A stretch of 40,534 bases of DNA from Actinacidiphila cocklensis (GCF_907177275.1 NZ_CAJSLV010000093.1:1-40534); one strand, 5' to 3'; numbered from the stretch's first letter, positions 1 through 8,692 are shown. Numbers and translations are program-made. The notes: generated from the sequence alone by a model not told the origin.

Positions 1-1002
1 GGCTCGGACGGCGGCGCGGACGCCGGCGACGGCGCCGCCGCGGAGGGCAGCGGCGGTACGGCGCCGAGCGCGCCGTCCGCGGGGAGCGGGGGCAGCAGCA
101 GCGGCGCGAAGACCCCGCGGCTGGCCCCGACGTATCTGGTGCGGACCGCGGAGCTGAGCGTCCGCACCCCGCACGTCGAGGACGCGCTGCTGCGGGCCAG
201 GACGCTGGCGGCCGCCGCGGGCGGCTACGCGGGCGACGAGGACACGGCCGTGGACGCGCAGGGCCACGCCACGTCCACGATCCAGCTGCGGGTGCCGCCC
301 GCGGCGTACGACGGGCTGCTCGACGACCTCGCCCGGCTCGGCACCCTGCTGGGGCGCAAGGTCAGCGTGGACGACGTCACCAGCCAGGTGGTGGACGCGC
401 AGAGCCGGATCAAGTCGCAGCAGGCCAGCGTCGACCGGGTCCGCAAGCTGATGGACCAGGCCTCGGGGCTCAGCGACGTGGTGTCGCTGGAGAGCGAACT
501 GAGCACCCGGGAGTCCGCGTTGGAGGCGCTGGAGGCCCAGCAGGCGTCGCTGCGGGCGCAGGCGGACCTGGCGACGGTGACGCTGCGGCTGAGCGAGCCG
601 CCGGTGAAGGCCGCGGTGCACAAGGAGCCGGAGAAGAAGAAGGACGGTTTCTGGAAGACGGTCGGCGGCGCCCTGAGCGACGGCTGGCACGCCTTCTACG
701 TGACGGTGCGGGCCGTGCTCGTGGCGGTCTCCGCGGTCCTGCCCTTCCTGGCGCTGGCGGCGATCGTCGTGGTGGCCTGGCGGCTGCTGCGCCGGTGGCG
801 GCCACGGACCGTGCCGGCCGGGCGTCCGCCGGCGATGCCGCGGACGGCCGCCCCGCTGCCCAAGCACCCGTCGGTGCCGGGGCCGCGCGGCGGGGCGGAC
901 CTGCACCAGGATGCCGCGCAGGACCCGTGGACGGAGCCGCCCGCGGCGCCGCCCGTGCCTCCGGCGAAGCCGTCGGACGGCGAGCAGGGGCCGTCCGACT
1001 GA
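1..1002 (+). CDS. DUF4349 domain-containing membrane-anchored protein (5' end outside window)
   Basis: The frame is open from base 1 and ends with TGA at 1000-1002, so the N-terminus (probably a lipoprotein signal) lies left of the window. The visible part begins with a Gly/Ser/Ala-rich linker. The DUF4349 core follows (starting near the RTAELSVRT stretch), with a long Gln/Ser/Leu-rich coiled coil around VDAQSRIKSQQASVDRVRKL. Near the C-terminus is one membrane helix (about 718-800), followed by a basic stop-transfer stretch (RLLRRWRPR) and a Pro-rich cytoplasmic tail. The family is typically extracytoplasmic, and its function is not established. The gene converges on hemE with only 16 nt between the stop codons. 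Confidence 0.85.
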   Translation, partial: GSDGGADAGDGAAAEGSGGTAPSAPSAGSGGSSSGAKTPRLAPTYLVRTAELSVRTPHVEDALLRARTLAAAAGGYAGDEDTAVDAQGHATSTIQLRVPPAAYDGLLDDLARLGTLLGRKVSVDDVTSQVVDAQSRIKSQQASVDRVRKLMDQASGLSDVVSLESELSTRESALEALEAQQASLRAQADLATVTLRLSEPPVKAAVHKEPEKKKDGFWKTVGGALSDGWHAFYVTVRAVLVAVSAVLPFLALAAIVVVAWRLLRRWRPRTVPAGRPPAMPRTAAPLPKHPSVPGPRGGADLHQDAAQDPWTEPPAAPPVPPAKPSDGEQGPSD

Positions 1003-1018
1003 CCCCGGGGCCGGAGCC

Positions 1019-2068
1019 TCAGACCGCCTCGGTGGAGCTGTGGACGAAGTCCACGAGGCGGCTGAGGGCGTCCGGGTCGGTGGTGGGCAGGACGCCGTGG
1101 CCGAGGTTGAAGATGTGGCCGGTGCCGGCCGCGGCCGCGGCGTCCAGCACCTCGCGGGTCTTCGCCTCGACGGCCGCGGTCGGGGCGAAGAGCACCGCGG
1201 GGTCGAGGTTGCCCTGCAGGGCCTTGCCGGGGCCGACCCGCCGGGCGGCCTCGTCCAGCGGCACCCGCCAGTCGACGCCCATGACGTCGGCGCCGGCCTC
1301 GCTCATCAGGCCGAGCAGCTCGCCGGTGCCGACGCCGAAGTGGATGCGGGGCACCCCGTAGCCGGCGACGGCGTCGAAGACCTTCGCGGAGGCCGGCATC
1401 ACATACCGTCGGTAGTCGGCGGGCGACAGCGCGCCGACCCAGGAGTCGAACACCTGCACCGCGCTCGCGCCCGCCTCGATCTGCACCTTCAGGAAGGCGG
1501 TGGTGATGTCGGCGAGCCGGTCGAGCAGGTCGCGCCACAGCTCGGGGTCGCCGTACATCAGCGCCTTGGTGCGCTCGTGGTTGCGGGACGGCCCGCCCTC
1601 GACGAGGTAGCTGGCCAGGGTGAAGGGGGCGCCGGCGAAGCCGATCAGCGGGGTGCTGCCCAGCTCGGCGGTGAGCAGGCCGACGGCCTCGGTGACGTAG
1701 CCGACGTCGGAGGGGTCCAGGTCGCGCAGCCGGGCCAGGTCCTGCCGATTGCGGATCGGGTCGGCGACGACGGGGCCGACGCCCGGCTTGATCTCCACGT
1801 CGAGGCCGATGGCCTTGAGCGGCACCACGATGTCGCTGAAGTAGACGGCCGCGTCCACGCCGTGCCGCCTGACCGGCTGGAGGGTGATCTCGGTGATCAG
1901 CTCGGGCCGCATGCACGACTCCAGCATCGGGACGCCCTCGCGCAGCTTCAGGTACTCGGGCAGTGACCGCCCGGCCTGCCGCATGAACCACACGGGGGTG
2001 TGCTGCACCGGTTCGTTCCGGCAGGCACGGATGAAGGGGGAAGCAGCGGTCTGCTGGTGCGCACTCAC
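1019..2068 (-). CDS. hemE: Uroporphyrinogen decarboxylase
   Basis: HemE decarboxylates the four acetate side chains of uroporphyrinogen III to give coproporphyrinogen III in cytoplasmic heme biosynthesis. Both family signatures are visible: PVWFMRQAGRSLPEY near the N-terminus, and the GFAGAPFTLASYLVEGG loop. The FDSWVGALSP and NLGHGVLPTTDP segments are also typical. The protein is 349 aa, normal for the family. I chose the GTG at 2068 because GGAGG (2078-2082) lies 9 nt upstream of it; an ATG at 2077 directly abuts that Shine-Dalgarno and an ATG at 2131 is farther upstream. The gene is divergent from the DUF3000 gene. Confidence 0.95.
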   Translation of the reverse strand: MSAHQQTAASPFIRACRNEPVQHTPVWFMRQAGRSLPEYLKLREGVPMLESCMRPELITEITLQPVRRHGVDAAVYFSDIVVPLKAIGLDVEIKPGVGPVVADPIRNRQDLARLRDLDPSDVGYVTEAVGLLTAELGSTPLIGFAGAPFTLASYLVEGGPSRNHERTKALMYGDPELWRDLLDRLADITTAFLKVQIEAGASAVQVFDSWVGALSPADYRRYVMPASAKVFDAVAGYGVPRIHFGVGTGELLGLMSEAGADVMGVDWRVPLDEAARRVGPGKALQGNLDPAVLFAPTAAVEAKTREVLDAAAAAGTGHIFNLGHGVLPTTDPDALSRLVDFVHSSTEAV

Positions 2069-2122
2069 ATCGGGCATCCTCCCACGGCGGGACAGGGCAC
2101 CAGTTCCGGGGCCTCGGGTGTT

Positions 2123-2136
2123 GTTGCGCACGCAAC
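2123..2136. promoter_or_regulatory. Inverted repeat in the hemE / DUF3000 divergent region
   Basis: GTTGCG-CA-CGCAAC is a perfect 6-bp inverted repeat with a 2-nt centre. It lies between the divergent starts of hemE (2068) and the DUF3000 gene (2164). Its position suits a regulator acting on either promoter. The binding protein is unknown. Confidence 0.4.
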
Positions 2137-2150
2137 GGGCGTCAGCGGCC

Positions 2151-2156
2151 TAGTCT
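2151..2156 (+). promoter_or_regulatory. -10 box of a probable leaderless promoter for the DUF3000 gene
   Basis: TAGTCT fits the TAnnnT -10 consensus and ends 7 nt before the ATG at 2164. No Shine-Dalgarno sequence precedes that ATG. The geometry is that of a leaderless transcript, common in streptomycetes. No well-spaced -35 box is evident. Confidence 0.4.
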
Positions 2157-2163
2157 TCCGGGC

Positions 2164-2793
2164 ATGGCAGCGGTGCATGGGCAGCTCGGCGAGGACGACG
2201 GGGTCCCCTTTCCCTTTCAGCATGCGGTGGACGCCCTGCGGGGGGCGCGGGTGCGGTCCGAGGTGCGGATCGAGGAGGTGACGGCGCCGCGCCGGCTGGC
2301 CTCGTACGCCTACGCGCTGGAGGCCACGGTGGTGGCCGACGGCGAGGAGCTGGCCGACGGGCGGGTGGTGCTGCTGCACGAGCCGGCCGGGCACGACGCC
2401 TGGCACGGCACCTTCCGGCTGGTGACGCTGGCCAGGGCCGACCTGGAGCCGGAGATGGCCGGCGACCCGCTGCTGCCCGAGGTGAGCTGGTCCTGGCTGA
2501 CCGGGGCACTGGCCGCGCACGGCGCCGACCACGGCGAGCCGAGCGGTACGGTCTCGCGCGCGTCGTCGCACTTCTTCGGGGGCCTGGCCGACCGGCCGGA
2601 CGAGACCAGGATCGAGCTGCGGGCCTCGTGGTCGCCGCGGGAGCGGCCCGGCGGGACGATCGACGTCGCGGCGCACCTGGCGGCCTGGTGCGACCTGCTG
2701 TGCACGTTCGCGGGCCTGCCGCCCGCCGAGGGTCCCGACGCCTCCCTGCGTGGCACGGCCGGCGTGGTGCCGCTGCCCAAGCGGCGCACCTGA
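2164..2793 (+). CDS. DUF3000 domain-containing protein
   Basis: A 209-aa soluble protein of the actinobacterial DUF3000 family, recognised from the FQHAVDALRGARVRSEVRIEE start, the EVSWSWLTGAL centre and the SHFFGGLADRP segment. There is no signal peptide or membrane helix. The function is unknown. The family is typically found between hemE and the RNase D gene in actinomycetes, as here. The ATG start is supported by a -10-like box 7 nt upstream (leaderless) rather than by an SD. Confidence 0.85.
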   Translation: MAAVHGQLGEDDGVPFPFQHAVDALRGARVRSEVRIEEVTAPRRLASYAYALEATVVADGEELADGRVVLLHEPAGHDAWHGTFRLVTLARADLEPEMAGDPLLPEVSWSWLTGALAAHGADHGEPSGTVSRASSHFFGGLADRPDETRIELRASWSPRERPGGTIDVAAHLAAWCDLLCTFAGLPPAEGPDASLRGTAGVVPLPKRRT

Positions 2794-2916
2794 CGCTGCG
2801 ACAGCACCGGGCACCGCACGGCGGTGTCCGGCGCACAGCCGTGCCCTGCCTGCTCTGGCGTTCGATCGGTCGTCCGATTTGCCGGAATTGATGCTCAATA
2901 AATCGTGATCTTTCCC

Positions 2917-2944
2917 TAAAGGCCGGAGCAATTGCTGCCGAAGG
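2917..2944 (+). promoter_or_regulatory. Sigma-WhiG-type promoter of whiI
   Basis: TAAA (2917-2920), a 16-nt spacer, then GCCGAAGG (2937-2944). The consensus I recall for sigma-WhiG is TAAA-N15/16-GCCGATAA, so the -35 is perfect and the -10 matches 6 of 8. whiI is an established sigma-WhiG target in S. coelicolor. The element lies 41 nt upstream of the GTG start. Confidence 0.65.
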
Positions 2945-2984
2945 AGACTGTGACCGTTCCAGTCCCCTTTTCACAGGAGGCCCG

Positions 2985-3653
2985 GTGTCCGTTCTTCTCG
3001 AGCAGCCCACGAGCCTGGTCGCCTACCGCCCCAGCAAGCCGACGGCCATGGTCGTCGTAGCCGACCCCCGCGTCCGCTCCACTGTCACCCGACACCTGTG
3101 GGCTCTCGGGGTTCGCGATGTGATCGAGGCCTCGTCGATCGCCGAGGCCCGACCCCGGGTCGGTAATCCCCGCGACATCTGCGTCGCCGACGTCCATCTC
3201 CCCGACGGCTCCGGCCTGACCCTGCTCGCCGAGACCCGTGCGGCAGGCTGGCCCAACGGCCTGGCGCTCTCCGCCGCCGACGACATCGGCGCGGTGCGCA
3301 ACGCCCTGGCGGGCGGCGTCAAGGGCTACGTCGTCACCGGCACCCGCAACAGCCCCGGCTCCATGGCGGGCCGTCCGGGGCTCGCCCCGCTCGGCGCCAC
3401 CGCCGCCCGCATGCAGCGCCGCCCGCCAGGCGCGTCCGGCCACCCCGGAAGCGGCTACCGCGAGCTGTCGGGGCGCGAGGTGGAGGTGCTGCGCCTCGTC
3501 GCCGAGGGCCAGTCCAACAAGGCGATCGGCGTCTCGATGGGCCTGTCGGCCCTGACCGTCAAGAGCCACCTCGCCCGGATCGCCCGGAAGCTCGGCACAG
3601 GGGATCGCGCCGGCATGGTCGCCGTCGCGCTCCGCACCGGCATCATCCACTGA
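2985..3653 (+). CDS. whiI: Atypical response regulator WhiI (sporulation)
   Basis: A 222-aa NarL/FixJ-type regulator with a receiver domain (about 20-120) and a C-terminal LuxR HTH (about 155-215: LSGREVEVLRLVAEGQSNKA, then SALTVKSHL). The receiver is degenerate. The acidic pair is reduced to A26-D27 and the conserved Lys (GYxxK) is Thr in GYVVTG, although D69 is retained. This fits WhiI, an orphan regulator needed for septation and spore maturation in aerial hyphae, thought to act without normal phosphorylation. The GTG start has AGGAGG at 2975-2980. The location between DUF3000 and RNase D genes, with a sigma-WhiG-like promoter upstream, supports the call. Confidence 0.9.
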   Translation: MSVLLEQPTSLVAYRPSKPTAMVVVADPRVRSTVTRHLWALGVRDVIEASSIAEARPRVGNPRDICVADVHLPDGSGLTLLAETRAAGWPNGLALSAADDIGAVRNALAGGVKGYVVTGTRNSPGSMAGRPGLAPLGATAARMQRRPPGASGHPGSGYRELSGREVEVLRLVAEGQSNKAIGVSMGLSALTVKSHLARIARKLGTGDRAGMVAVALRTGIIH

Positions 3654-3700
3654 TCCGCCTCCCGCGCGGCAGGGGGCGGAACGTTACGCCGCCTGCCGCA

Positions 3701-3756
3701 GCCGGGGTGTCGCGCCCCGGCCTCCCCCGACGGAGGCCGGGGCGCGGCACCCCGGC
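3701..3756. terminator. 25-bp hairpin terminator after whiI
   Basis: Arms 3701-3725 and 3732-3756 pair over 25 positions, with a single G-U wobble and a 6-nt loop. No U-tract follows, as is usual for streptomycete terminators. It separates whiI from the RNase D gene. Confidence 0.8.
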
Positions 3757-3791
3757 AGGGACGAGCGAACCCCCGGAGGGCCAGGCACGGC

Positions 3792-3797
3792 TACCCT
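3792..3797 (+). promoter_or_regulatory. -10 box of a probable leaderless promoter for the RNase D gene
   Basis: TACCCT ends 6 nt before the GTG start at 3804, and no Shine-Dalgarno is present. This is leaderless geometry. Confidence 0.4.
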
Positions 3798-3803
3798 TGA
3801 CAG

Positions 3804-5057
3804 GTGACCGACGCCAGAGACACCGCAACCCCGGAAGATGACGTCACGGCGCCGGTCCCGCTGCTGGACCCGCGCGAGGGCATCCCGCCGGTGACCGCGG
3901 ACCCCGAGGCCCTCAAGGAAGTCGTCGCGGCCTTCGCCGCGGGTTCGGGACCGGTCGCCGTCGACGCCGAGCGCGCCTCCGGCTACCGCTACGGGCAGCG
4001 GGCCTACCTGGTCCAGCTGCGCCGTGCCGGAGCAGGGACCGCGCTGATCGACCCCGTGGGGTGCCCCGACCTGTCCACCCTGGACGCCGCACTGAGCGGC
4101 ACCGAGTGGGTACTGCACGCCGCCACCCAGGATCTTCCGTGCCTGACCGAGCTGGGCATGCGCCCGACCTCGCTGTTCGACACCGAGCTGGCCGGGCGGC
4201 TGGCCGGCTTCCCGCGGGTCGGGCTCGGGGCGATGGTCGAGCAGGTGCTCGGCTTCGCCCTGGAGAAGGGCCACTCCGCGGTCGACTGGTCCACCCGCCC
4301 GCTGCCCGAGCCCTGGCTGCGCTATGCCGCGCTGGACGTGGAGCTGCTGGTCGACCTGCGCGACGCGCTGGAGGAGGAGCTGCGCACCCAGGGCAAGCTG
4401 GAGTGGGCGCTGCAGGAGTTCGCGGCGATCGCCGCCGCCCCGCCGCCGGCCCCCCGGGTGGACCCGTGGCGCCGGACCTCGGGCATGCACAAGGTCCGCA
4501 GGCGGCGCCAGATCGGCGTGGTGCGCGAGCTGTGGCTGGCCCGCGACCGGGCCGCCCGGGAGCGGGACGTGTCGCCCGGCCGGGTGCTGAGCGACGCGGC
4601 GATCGTGACCGCCGCGCTGGAGAACCCGCCGAACGTGCACGCGCTGGCCGCGCTGCCCGGTTTCGGGCACCGCATGGGCCGCCGCCAGCTCGACCAGTGG
4701 CAGGCCGCCGTGGATCGGGCGCGCGCCCTTCCCGAGCGCGAGCTGCCGCAGCCGACGGCCGCGTACAACGGTCCGCCCCCGCCGCGCGCCTGGGCCGACA
4801 AGGACCCGGAAGCCGCCGCCCGCCTGTCGGCGGCCCGTGCCGCGGTCACCGGTCTCGCGGAGGAGCTGAACCTGCCGCAGGAGAACCTGATCACCCCGGA
4901 CACCGTCCGCCGGGTCTGCTGGTCGCCGCCCGGCGACCGCTCCCCCGAGGCCGTCGCGGCCGCGCTGACGGAGCTGGGCGCCCGCCCGTGGCAGGTCGAG
5001 CTGGCCGCCCCGCTGCTGGCGAAGTCCCTCACGGCCGGTCCGGCGACCGAGGAGTGA
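3804..5057 (+). CDS. rnd: Ribonuclease D family 3'-5' exoribonuclease with HRDC domain
   Basis: A 417-aa protein. The N-terminal DEDDy exonuclease domain (about 35-205) shows VDAERASGYRYGQR (DxE), HAATQDLPCL (second Asp) and YAALDVELL (YxxxD). An HRDC domain follows (about 225-305, GRVLSDAAIVTAALENPP). The C-terminal extension, with a Pro-rich PPPPRAW linker, is typical of actinobacterial members. The family trims 3' ends of tRNA and other structured RNA precursors in the cytoplasm. The GTG start at 3804 has no SD and is probably leaderless. It sits between whiI and fadA, as I recall for Streptomyces. Confidence 0.9.
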   Translation: MTDARDTATPEDDVTAPVPLLDPREGIPPVTADPEALKEVVAAFAAGSGPVAVDAERASGYRYGQRAYLVQLRRAGAGTALIDPVGCPDLSTLDAALSGTEWVLHAATQDLPCLTELGMRPTSLFDTELAGRLAGFPRVGLGAMVEQVLGFALEKGHSAVDWSTRPLPEPWLRYAALDVELLVDLRDALEEELRTQGKLEWALQEFAAIAAAPPPAPRVDPWRRTSGMHKVRRRRQIGVVRELWLARDRAARERDVSPGRVLSDAAIVTAALENPPNVHALAALPGFGHRMGRRQLDQWQAAVDRARALPERELPQPTAAYNGPPPPRAWADKDPEAAARLSAARAAVTGLAEELNLPQENLITPDTVRRVCWSPPGDRSPEAVAAALTELGARPWQVELAAPLLAKSLTAGPATEE

Positions 5058-5110
5058 CCCCGGGTCCCATGTGACCTACGCCGCTTCCCCGAGTTGCACT
5101 GTCCCAGTCG

Positions 5111-5128
5111 GTTACCCATGAGTAGCAT
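5111..5128 (+). promoter_or_regulatory. Candidate fatty-acid regulator operator and -10 upstream of fadAB
   Basis: The imperfect palindrome GTTAC-N6-GTAGC (5111-5126) overlaps a TAGCAT -10-like hexamer (5123-5128). GTTACnnnnnnGTAAC-like sites are typical of TetR-family regulators. The position, about 215 nt upstream of fadA, is the only promoter-like sequence I see in the 281-nt gap after the RNase D gene. The regulator is inferred, not identified. Confidence 0.35.
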
Positions 5129-5338
5129 GGTGGGTGACGCCGTACTCGCTCTGCGCAGTGCGGTGCGCCTCCGTCCACCATCCCCCCGGTCACGCCGGTG
5201 AGCGAGCCGAAGGTCGCGCCGGTGCCGAAAGGCAGATCGCGCGGAGGTCCCGAGGAACGAGGGACCGAGCACGATCGACCGTCGGCACCGGATCCGAAGC
5301 GACCGGAGGCGAGTGAACACAGAAAAAGGGAGCTGCTC

Positions 5339-6559
5339 GTGCCCCGTACTGCGAGGGATGTCGTCTTCGTCGACGGCGTCCGTACCCCGTTCGGCAAGGC
5401 GGGCCCGAAGGGCATCTACCACGAGACCCGCGCCGACGACCTGGTGATCAAGTGCATCCGGGAGCTGCTGCGGCGCAACCCGGACCTCGACCCGGCCCGG
5501 GTCGACGAGGTCGCGGTCGCCGCGACGACGCAGATCGGCGACCAGGGGCTCACCCTGGGGCGTACCGCGGGGATTCTGGCGGGGCTGCCGACGACCGTGC
5601 CCGGCTTCTCGATCGACCGGATGTGCGCCGGCGCGATGACCGCGGTGACGACGACGGCCGGCGGTGTCGCGTTCGGCGCGTACGACGTGGTGGTCGCGGG
5701 CGGTGTCGAGCACATGGGGCGGCACCCGATGGGCGAGGGCGTGGACCCCAACCCGCGGTTCGTCTCGGAGAAGCTGGTCGACGAGTCCGCGATGTTCATG
5801 GGCATGACCGCGGAGAACCTGCACGACCGCTTCCCGCAGCTGACCAAGGCGCGGGCGGACGAGTTCGCGGTGCGCAGCCAGGAGAAGGCGGCGAAGGCGT
5901 ACGCCGACGGCCGCATCCAGCAGGACCTGGTGCCGATCGCGATCCGCCGCACCAACCCCGACGCCGGCGAGACCGGCTGGGGCCTGGCGACCGCGGACGA
6001 GCCGATGCGCCCCGGCACCACGCTGGAGCAGCTGGCCGGGCTCAAGACGCCCTTCAGGGCGCACGGCCGGGTCACCGCGGGCAACGCGGCGGGCCTCAAC
6101 GACGGTGCGACCGCCTCGCTGCTGGCCGCCGAGGACGTCGCGCGCGAGCTGGGCCTGCCGGTGAAGATGCGCCTGGTGTCGTACGCCTTCGCGGGCGTCG
6201 AGCCCGAGGTGATGGGCATCGGCCCGATCCCGGCCACCGAGAAGGCGCTCGCCAAGGCCGGTCTGGGCATCGAGGACATCGGCCTGTTCGAGGTCAACGA
6301 GGCCTTCGCCGTCCAGGTGCTGTCGCTGCTCGACCACTACGGCATCGCCGACGACGACCCGCGGGTCAACCAGTACGGCGGCGCCATCGCCTTCGGCCAC
6401 CCGCTGGCCTCCTCCGGGGTGCGGCTGATGACGCAGCTGGCCCGGCAGTTCGAGGAGCAGCCGCACGTGCGCTACGGCATCACCACGATGTGCGTCGGCT
6501 TCGGCATGGGCGGCACGGTCGTCTGGGAGAACCCGAACTTCGACGGGAGCGGCAAGTGA
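5339..6559 (+). CDS. fadA: Acetyl-CoA acyltransferase (thiolase, beta-oxidation)
   Basis: A 406-aa thiolase that cleaves 3-ketoacyl-CoA with CoA in the last step of beta-oxidation. The nucleophilic Cys is in IDRMCAGAMTAV, the catalytic His in AIAFGHPLASSG and the second Cys in MCVGFGMGG. I chose the GTG at 5339 because GGGAG at 5328-5332 is well spaced and homology (PRTARDVVFVDGVRTPFGK) starts there; a longer in-frame extension to 5198 has unlike, charged sequence. The stop overlaps the fadB start (GTGA, 6556-6559), indicating translational coupling of the two subunits. Confidence 0.93.
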   Translation: MPRTARDVVFVDGVRTPFGKAGPKGIYHETRADDLVIKCIRELLRRNPDLDPARVDEVAVAATTQIGDQGLTLGRTAGILAGLPTTVPGFSIDRMCAGAMTAVTTTAGGVAFGAYDVVVAGGVEHMGRHPMGEGVDPNPRFVSEKLVDESAMFMGMTAENLHDRFPQLTKARADEFAVRSQEKAAKAYADGRIQQDLVPIAIRRTNPDAGETGWGLATADEPMRPGTTLEQLAGLKTPFRAHGRVTAGNAAGLNDGATASLLAAEDVARELGLPVKMRLVSYAFAGVEPEVMGIGPIPATEKALAKAGLGIEDIGLFEVNEAFAVQVLSLLDHYGIADDDPRVNQYGGAIAFGHPLASSGVRLMTQLARQFEEQPHVRYGITTMCVGFGMGGTVVWENPNFDGSGK

Positions 6560-8682
6560 GCACCACCACGGAACTCCTCAAGGGTGCGGCCGAGCTGTTC
6601 CCCGGCGAGGTCGTCACCCAGGCGCAGGTGCGGCACGTCGACCTGCCCGGCGCGGGCCGCTTCGCCCTGATCACGCTGGACAACGGCCTGGACCACACCA
6701 AGCCGACCACCTTCGGGCCGCAGTCGCTCGCCAACCTCGACGCGGCGATCGACCAGGTCGAGAAGGAGGCGGCGGACGGCGCGATCACCGGCGTCGGCAT
6801 CACCGGCAAGCCCTTCATCTTCGCGGTCGGCGCCGACCTCAAGGGCGTGGAGCTGCTGGGGCGCCACGAGGACGCGCTCGCCATCGGCAAGGGCGGCCAC
6901 GACGTCTTCCGGCGGCTGTCCTCGCTCGCGGTCCCGACCTTCGCCTACTACAACGGCGCGGCGATGGGCGGCGGCGTCGAGGTCGGCCTGCACTGCACGT
7001 ACCGCACCGTCTCCGCGTCGATCCCGGCCTTCTCGCTGCCCGAGGTCTTCCTCGGCCTGGTACCCGGCTGGGGCGGCTGCGCGCTGCTGCCGAACCTGAT
7101 CGGCGCGGACCGCGCGGTCACCGTGATCATCGAGAACTCGCTCAACCAGAACCGCCAGCTCAAGGGCGCCCAGGTCTTCGAGCTGGGCATCGCCGACGCG
7201 CTCTTCGAGGCGGCGGACTTCCTGGAGCAGTCGCTGGTGTGGACCGCGGCGGTGCTCAGGGGCGAGATCGAGGTCGCGCGCCCCGCGGTGGACCGCGGCG
7301 AGGCGTGGGACCGCGCCGTGGAGCGCGGGCGCTTCATCGCCGACGGCAAGGTGCACGGCGCGGCCCCGGCCGCCTACCGGGCGCTGGACATCATCGCGGC
7401 GGCCAAGGACGGCGACCTGGGGCGCGGCTTCGACGCCGAGGACGCGGCGCTGGCCGACCTGATCATGGGCGGCGAGCTGCGCAGCGGCATCTACGCCTTC
7501 AACCTGGTGCAGCGGCGCGGCAAGCGCCCGGTCGGCGCCCCGGACAAGGCGCTTGCCAGGCCGGTGTCCAAGGTCGGCGTGGTCGGCGCCGGGCTGATGG
7601 CCTCGCAGCTGGCGCTGCTGTTCGTACGCCGCCTCGAAGTGCCGGTGGTGCTGACCGACATCGACCAGGAGCGGATCGACAAGGGCGTGGGCTACGTCCA
7701 CGGCGAGATCGACAAGCTGCTGGCCAAGGGCCGGCTGGGCCAGGACGCGGCGAACCGCTACAAGGCGCTGGTGACCGGGCACCTCGACAAGGCCACGGCC
7801 TTCGGTGACGCGGACTTCGTCATCGAGGCGGTCTTCGAGGAGCTGGGCGTCAAGCAGAAGGTCTTCGCCGAGCTGGAGGCGGTGGTGCGCCCGGACGCGA
7901 TCCTGGCCACGAACACCTCCTCGCTCTCCGTGACCGAGATGGCCGCCAAGCTCGACCACCCCGAGCGGGTGGTGGGCTTCCACTTCTTCAACCCGGTGGC
8001 GATCCTGCCGCTGCTGGAGATCGTCCGCGGCGAGGGCACCGACGACGCGTCGCTGGCCACTGCCTTCGCGGTGGCCAAGAAGCTGCGCAAGACCGCGGTG
8101 CTGGTCAAGGACGCGCCGGCCTTCGTCGTCAACCGCATCCTGACCCGCTTCATGGGCGAGATCCAGAACGTCATCGACGAGGGCACCCCGGTGGCCGTGG
8201 CCGAGAAGGCCATCGAGCCGCTGGGCCTGCCGATGTCCCCGCTGGTGCTGCTCGAACTGGTCGGACCGGCCATCGGCCTGCACGTCTCGCAGACCCTGCA
8301 CGGCGCCTTCCCCGACCGCTTCACGGTCTCGGAGAACCTGGCGGCGGTCGTCAAGGCCGGCAAGCGCGGCTTCTACGTCTACGACTCCGGCCGTCCCGAG
8401 CTGGACCCGGAGGTCGCCGCCCTGCTCAAGCAGGGCGACAGCGTGCTGACCGGTCAGCAGGTGCGCGACCGGGTGCTGGACGCGGTGGCGCAGGAGATCG
8501 GGCTGATGCTGGACGAGGGCGTGGTCGCCGAGGCGCAGGACATCGACCTCTGCCTGATCACCGGTGCGGGCTGGCCCTTCCACCTGGGCGGCGTCACCCC
8601 GTACCTGGACCGCGAGGGCGTCTCGCAGCGGGTGAACGGCAAGCCGTTCCTGGCCCCGGGCGTCGCGAGCGTCCCGGCCTGA
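6556..8682 (+). CDS. fadB: Fatty acid oxidation complex alpha subunit (enoyl-CoA hydratase / 3-hydroxyacyl-CoA dehydrogenase)
   Basis: A 708-aa bifunctional enzyme. The N-terminal crotonase domain (about 20-270) shows FAVGADLKGVELLG and the two catalytic-Glu regions GGGVEVGLH and SLPEVFLGLVPGWGG. A Rossmann dinucleotide fold follows (about 335-510, VGVVGAGLMASQLA), with the HFFNPV motif of 3-hydroxyacyl-CoA dehydrogenases, and then two C-terminal 3HCDH domains (PAFVVNRIL). It hydrates and oxidises enoyl-CoA ahead of FadA. The GTG start lies within the last codons of fadA, so the pair is coupled. The length fits actinobacterial FadB. Confidence 0.94.
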   Translation: MSTTTELLKGAAELFPGEVVTQAQVRHVDLPGAGRFALITLDNGLDHTKPTTFGPQSLANLDAAIDQVEKEAADGAITGVGITGKPFIFAVGADLKGVELLGRHEDALAIGKGGHDVFRRLSSLAVPTFAYYNGAAMGGGVEVGLHCTYRTVSASIPAFSLPEVFLGLVPGWGGCALLPNLIGADRAVTVIIENSLNQNRQLKGAQVFELGIADALFEAADFLEQSLVWTAAVLRGEIEVARPAVDRGEAWDRAVERGRFIADGKVHGAAPAAYRALDIIAAAKDGDLGRGFDAEDAALADLIMGGELRSGIYAFNLVQRRGKRPVGAPDKALARPVSKVGVVGAGLMASQLALLFVRRLEVPVVLTDIDQERIDKGVGYVHGEIDKLLAKGRLGQDAANRYKALVTGHLDKATAFGDADFVIEAVFEELGVKQKVFAELEAVVRPDAILATNTSSLSVTEMAAKLDHPERVVGFHFFNPVAILPLLEIVRGEGTDDASLATAFAVAKKLRKTAVLVKDAPAFVVNRILTRFMGEIQNVIDEGTPVAVAEKAIEPLGLPMSPLVLLELVGPAIGLHVSQTLHGAFPDRFTVSENLAAVVKAGKRGFYVYDSGRPELDPEVAALLKQGDSVLTGQQVRDRVLDAVAQEIGLMLDEGVVAEAQDIDLCLITGAGWPFHLGGVTPYLDREGVSQRVNGKPFLAPGVASVPA

Positions 8683-8692
8683 CGCGGCCGTA

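Noticed and set aside
2069..2131. Upstream ATG starts for hemE (2077 and 2131)
   Set aside because: The SD abuts the ATG at 2077 and is ideally spaced for the GTG at 2068; the ATG at 2131 has no SD and adds non-homologous residues.
4322..6466. 714-codon minus-strand frame
   Set aside because: Antisense to the RNase D and thiolase genes, whose motifs are clear; no domain is recognisable in it.
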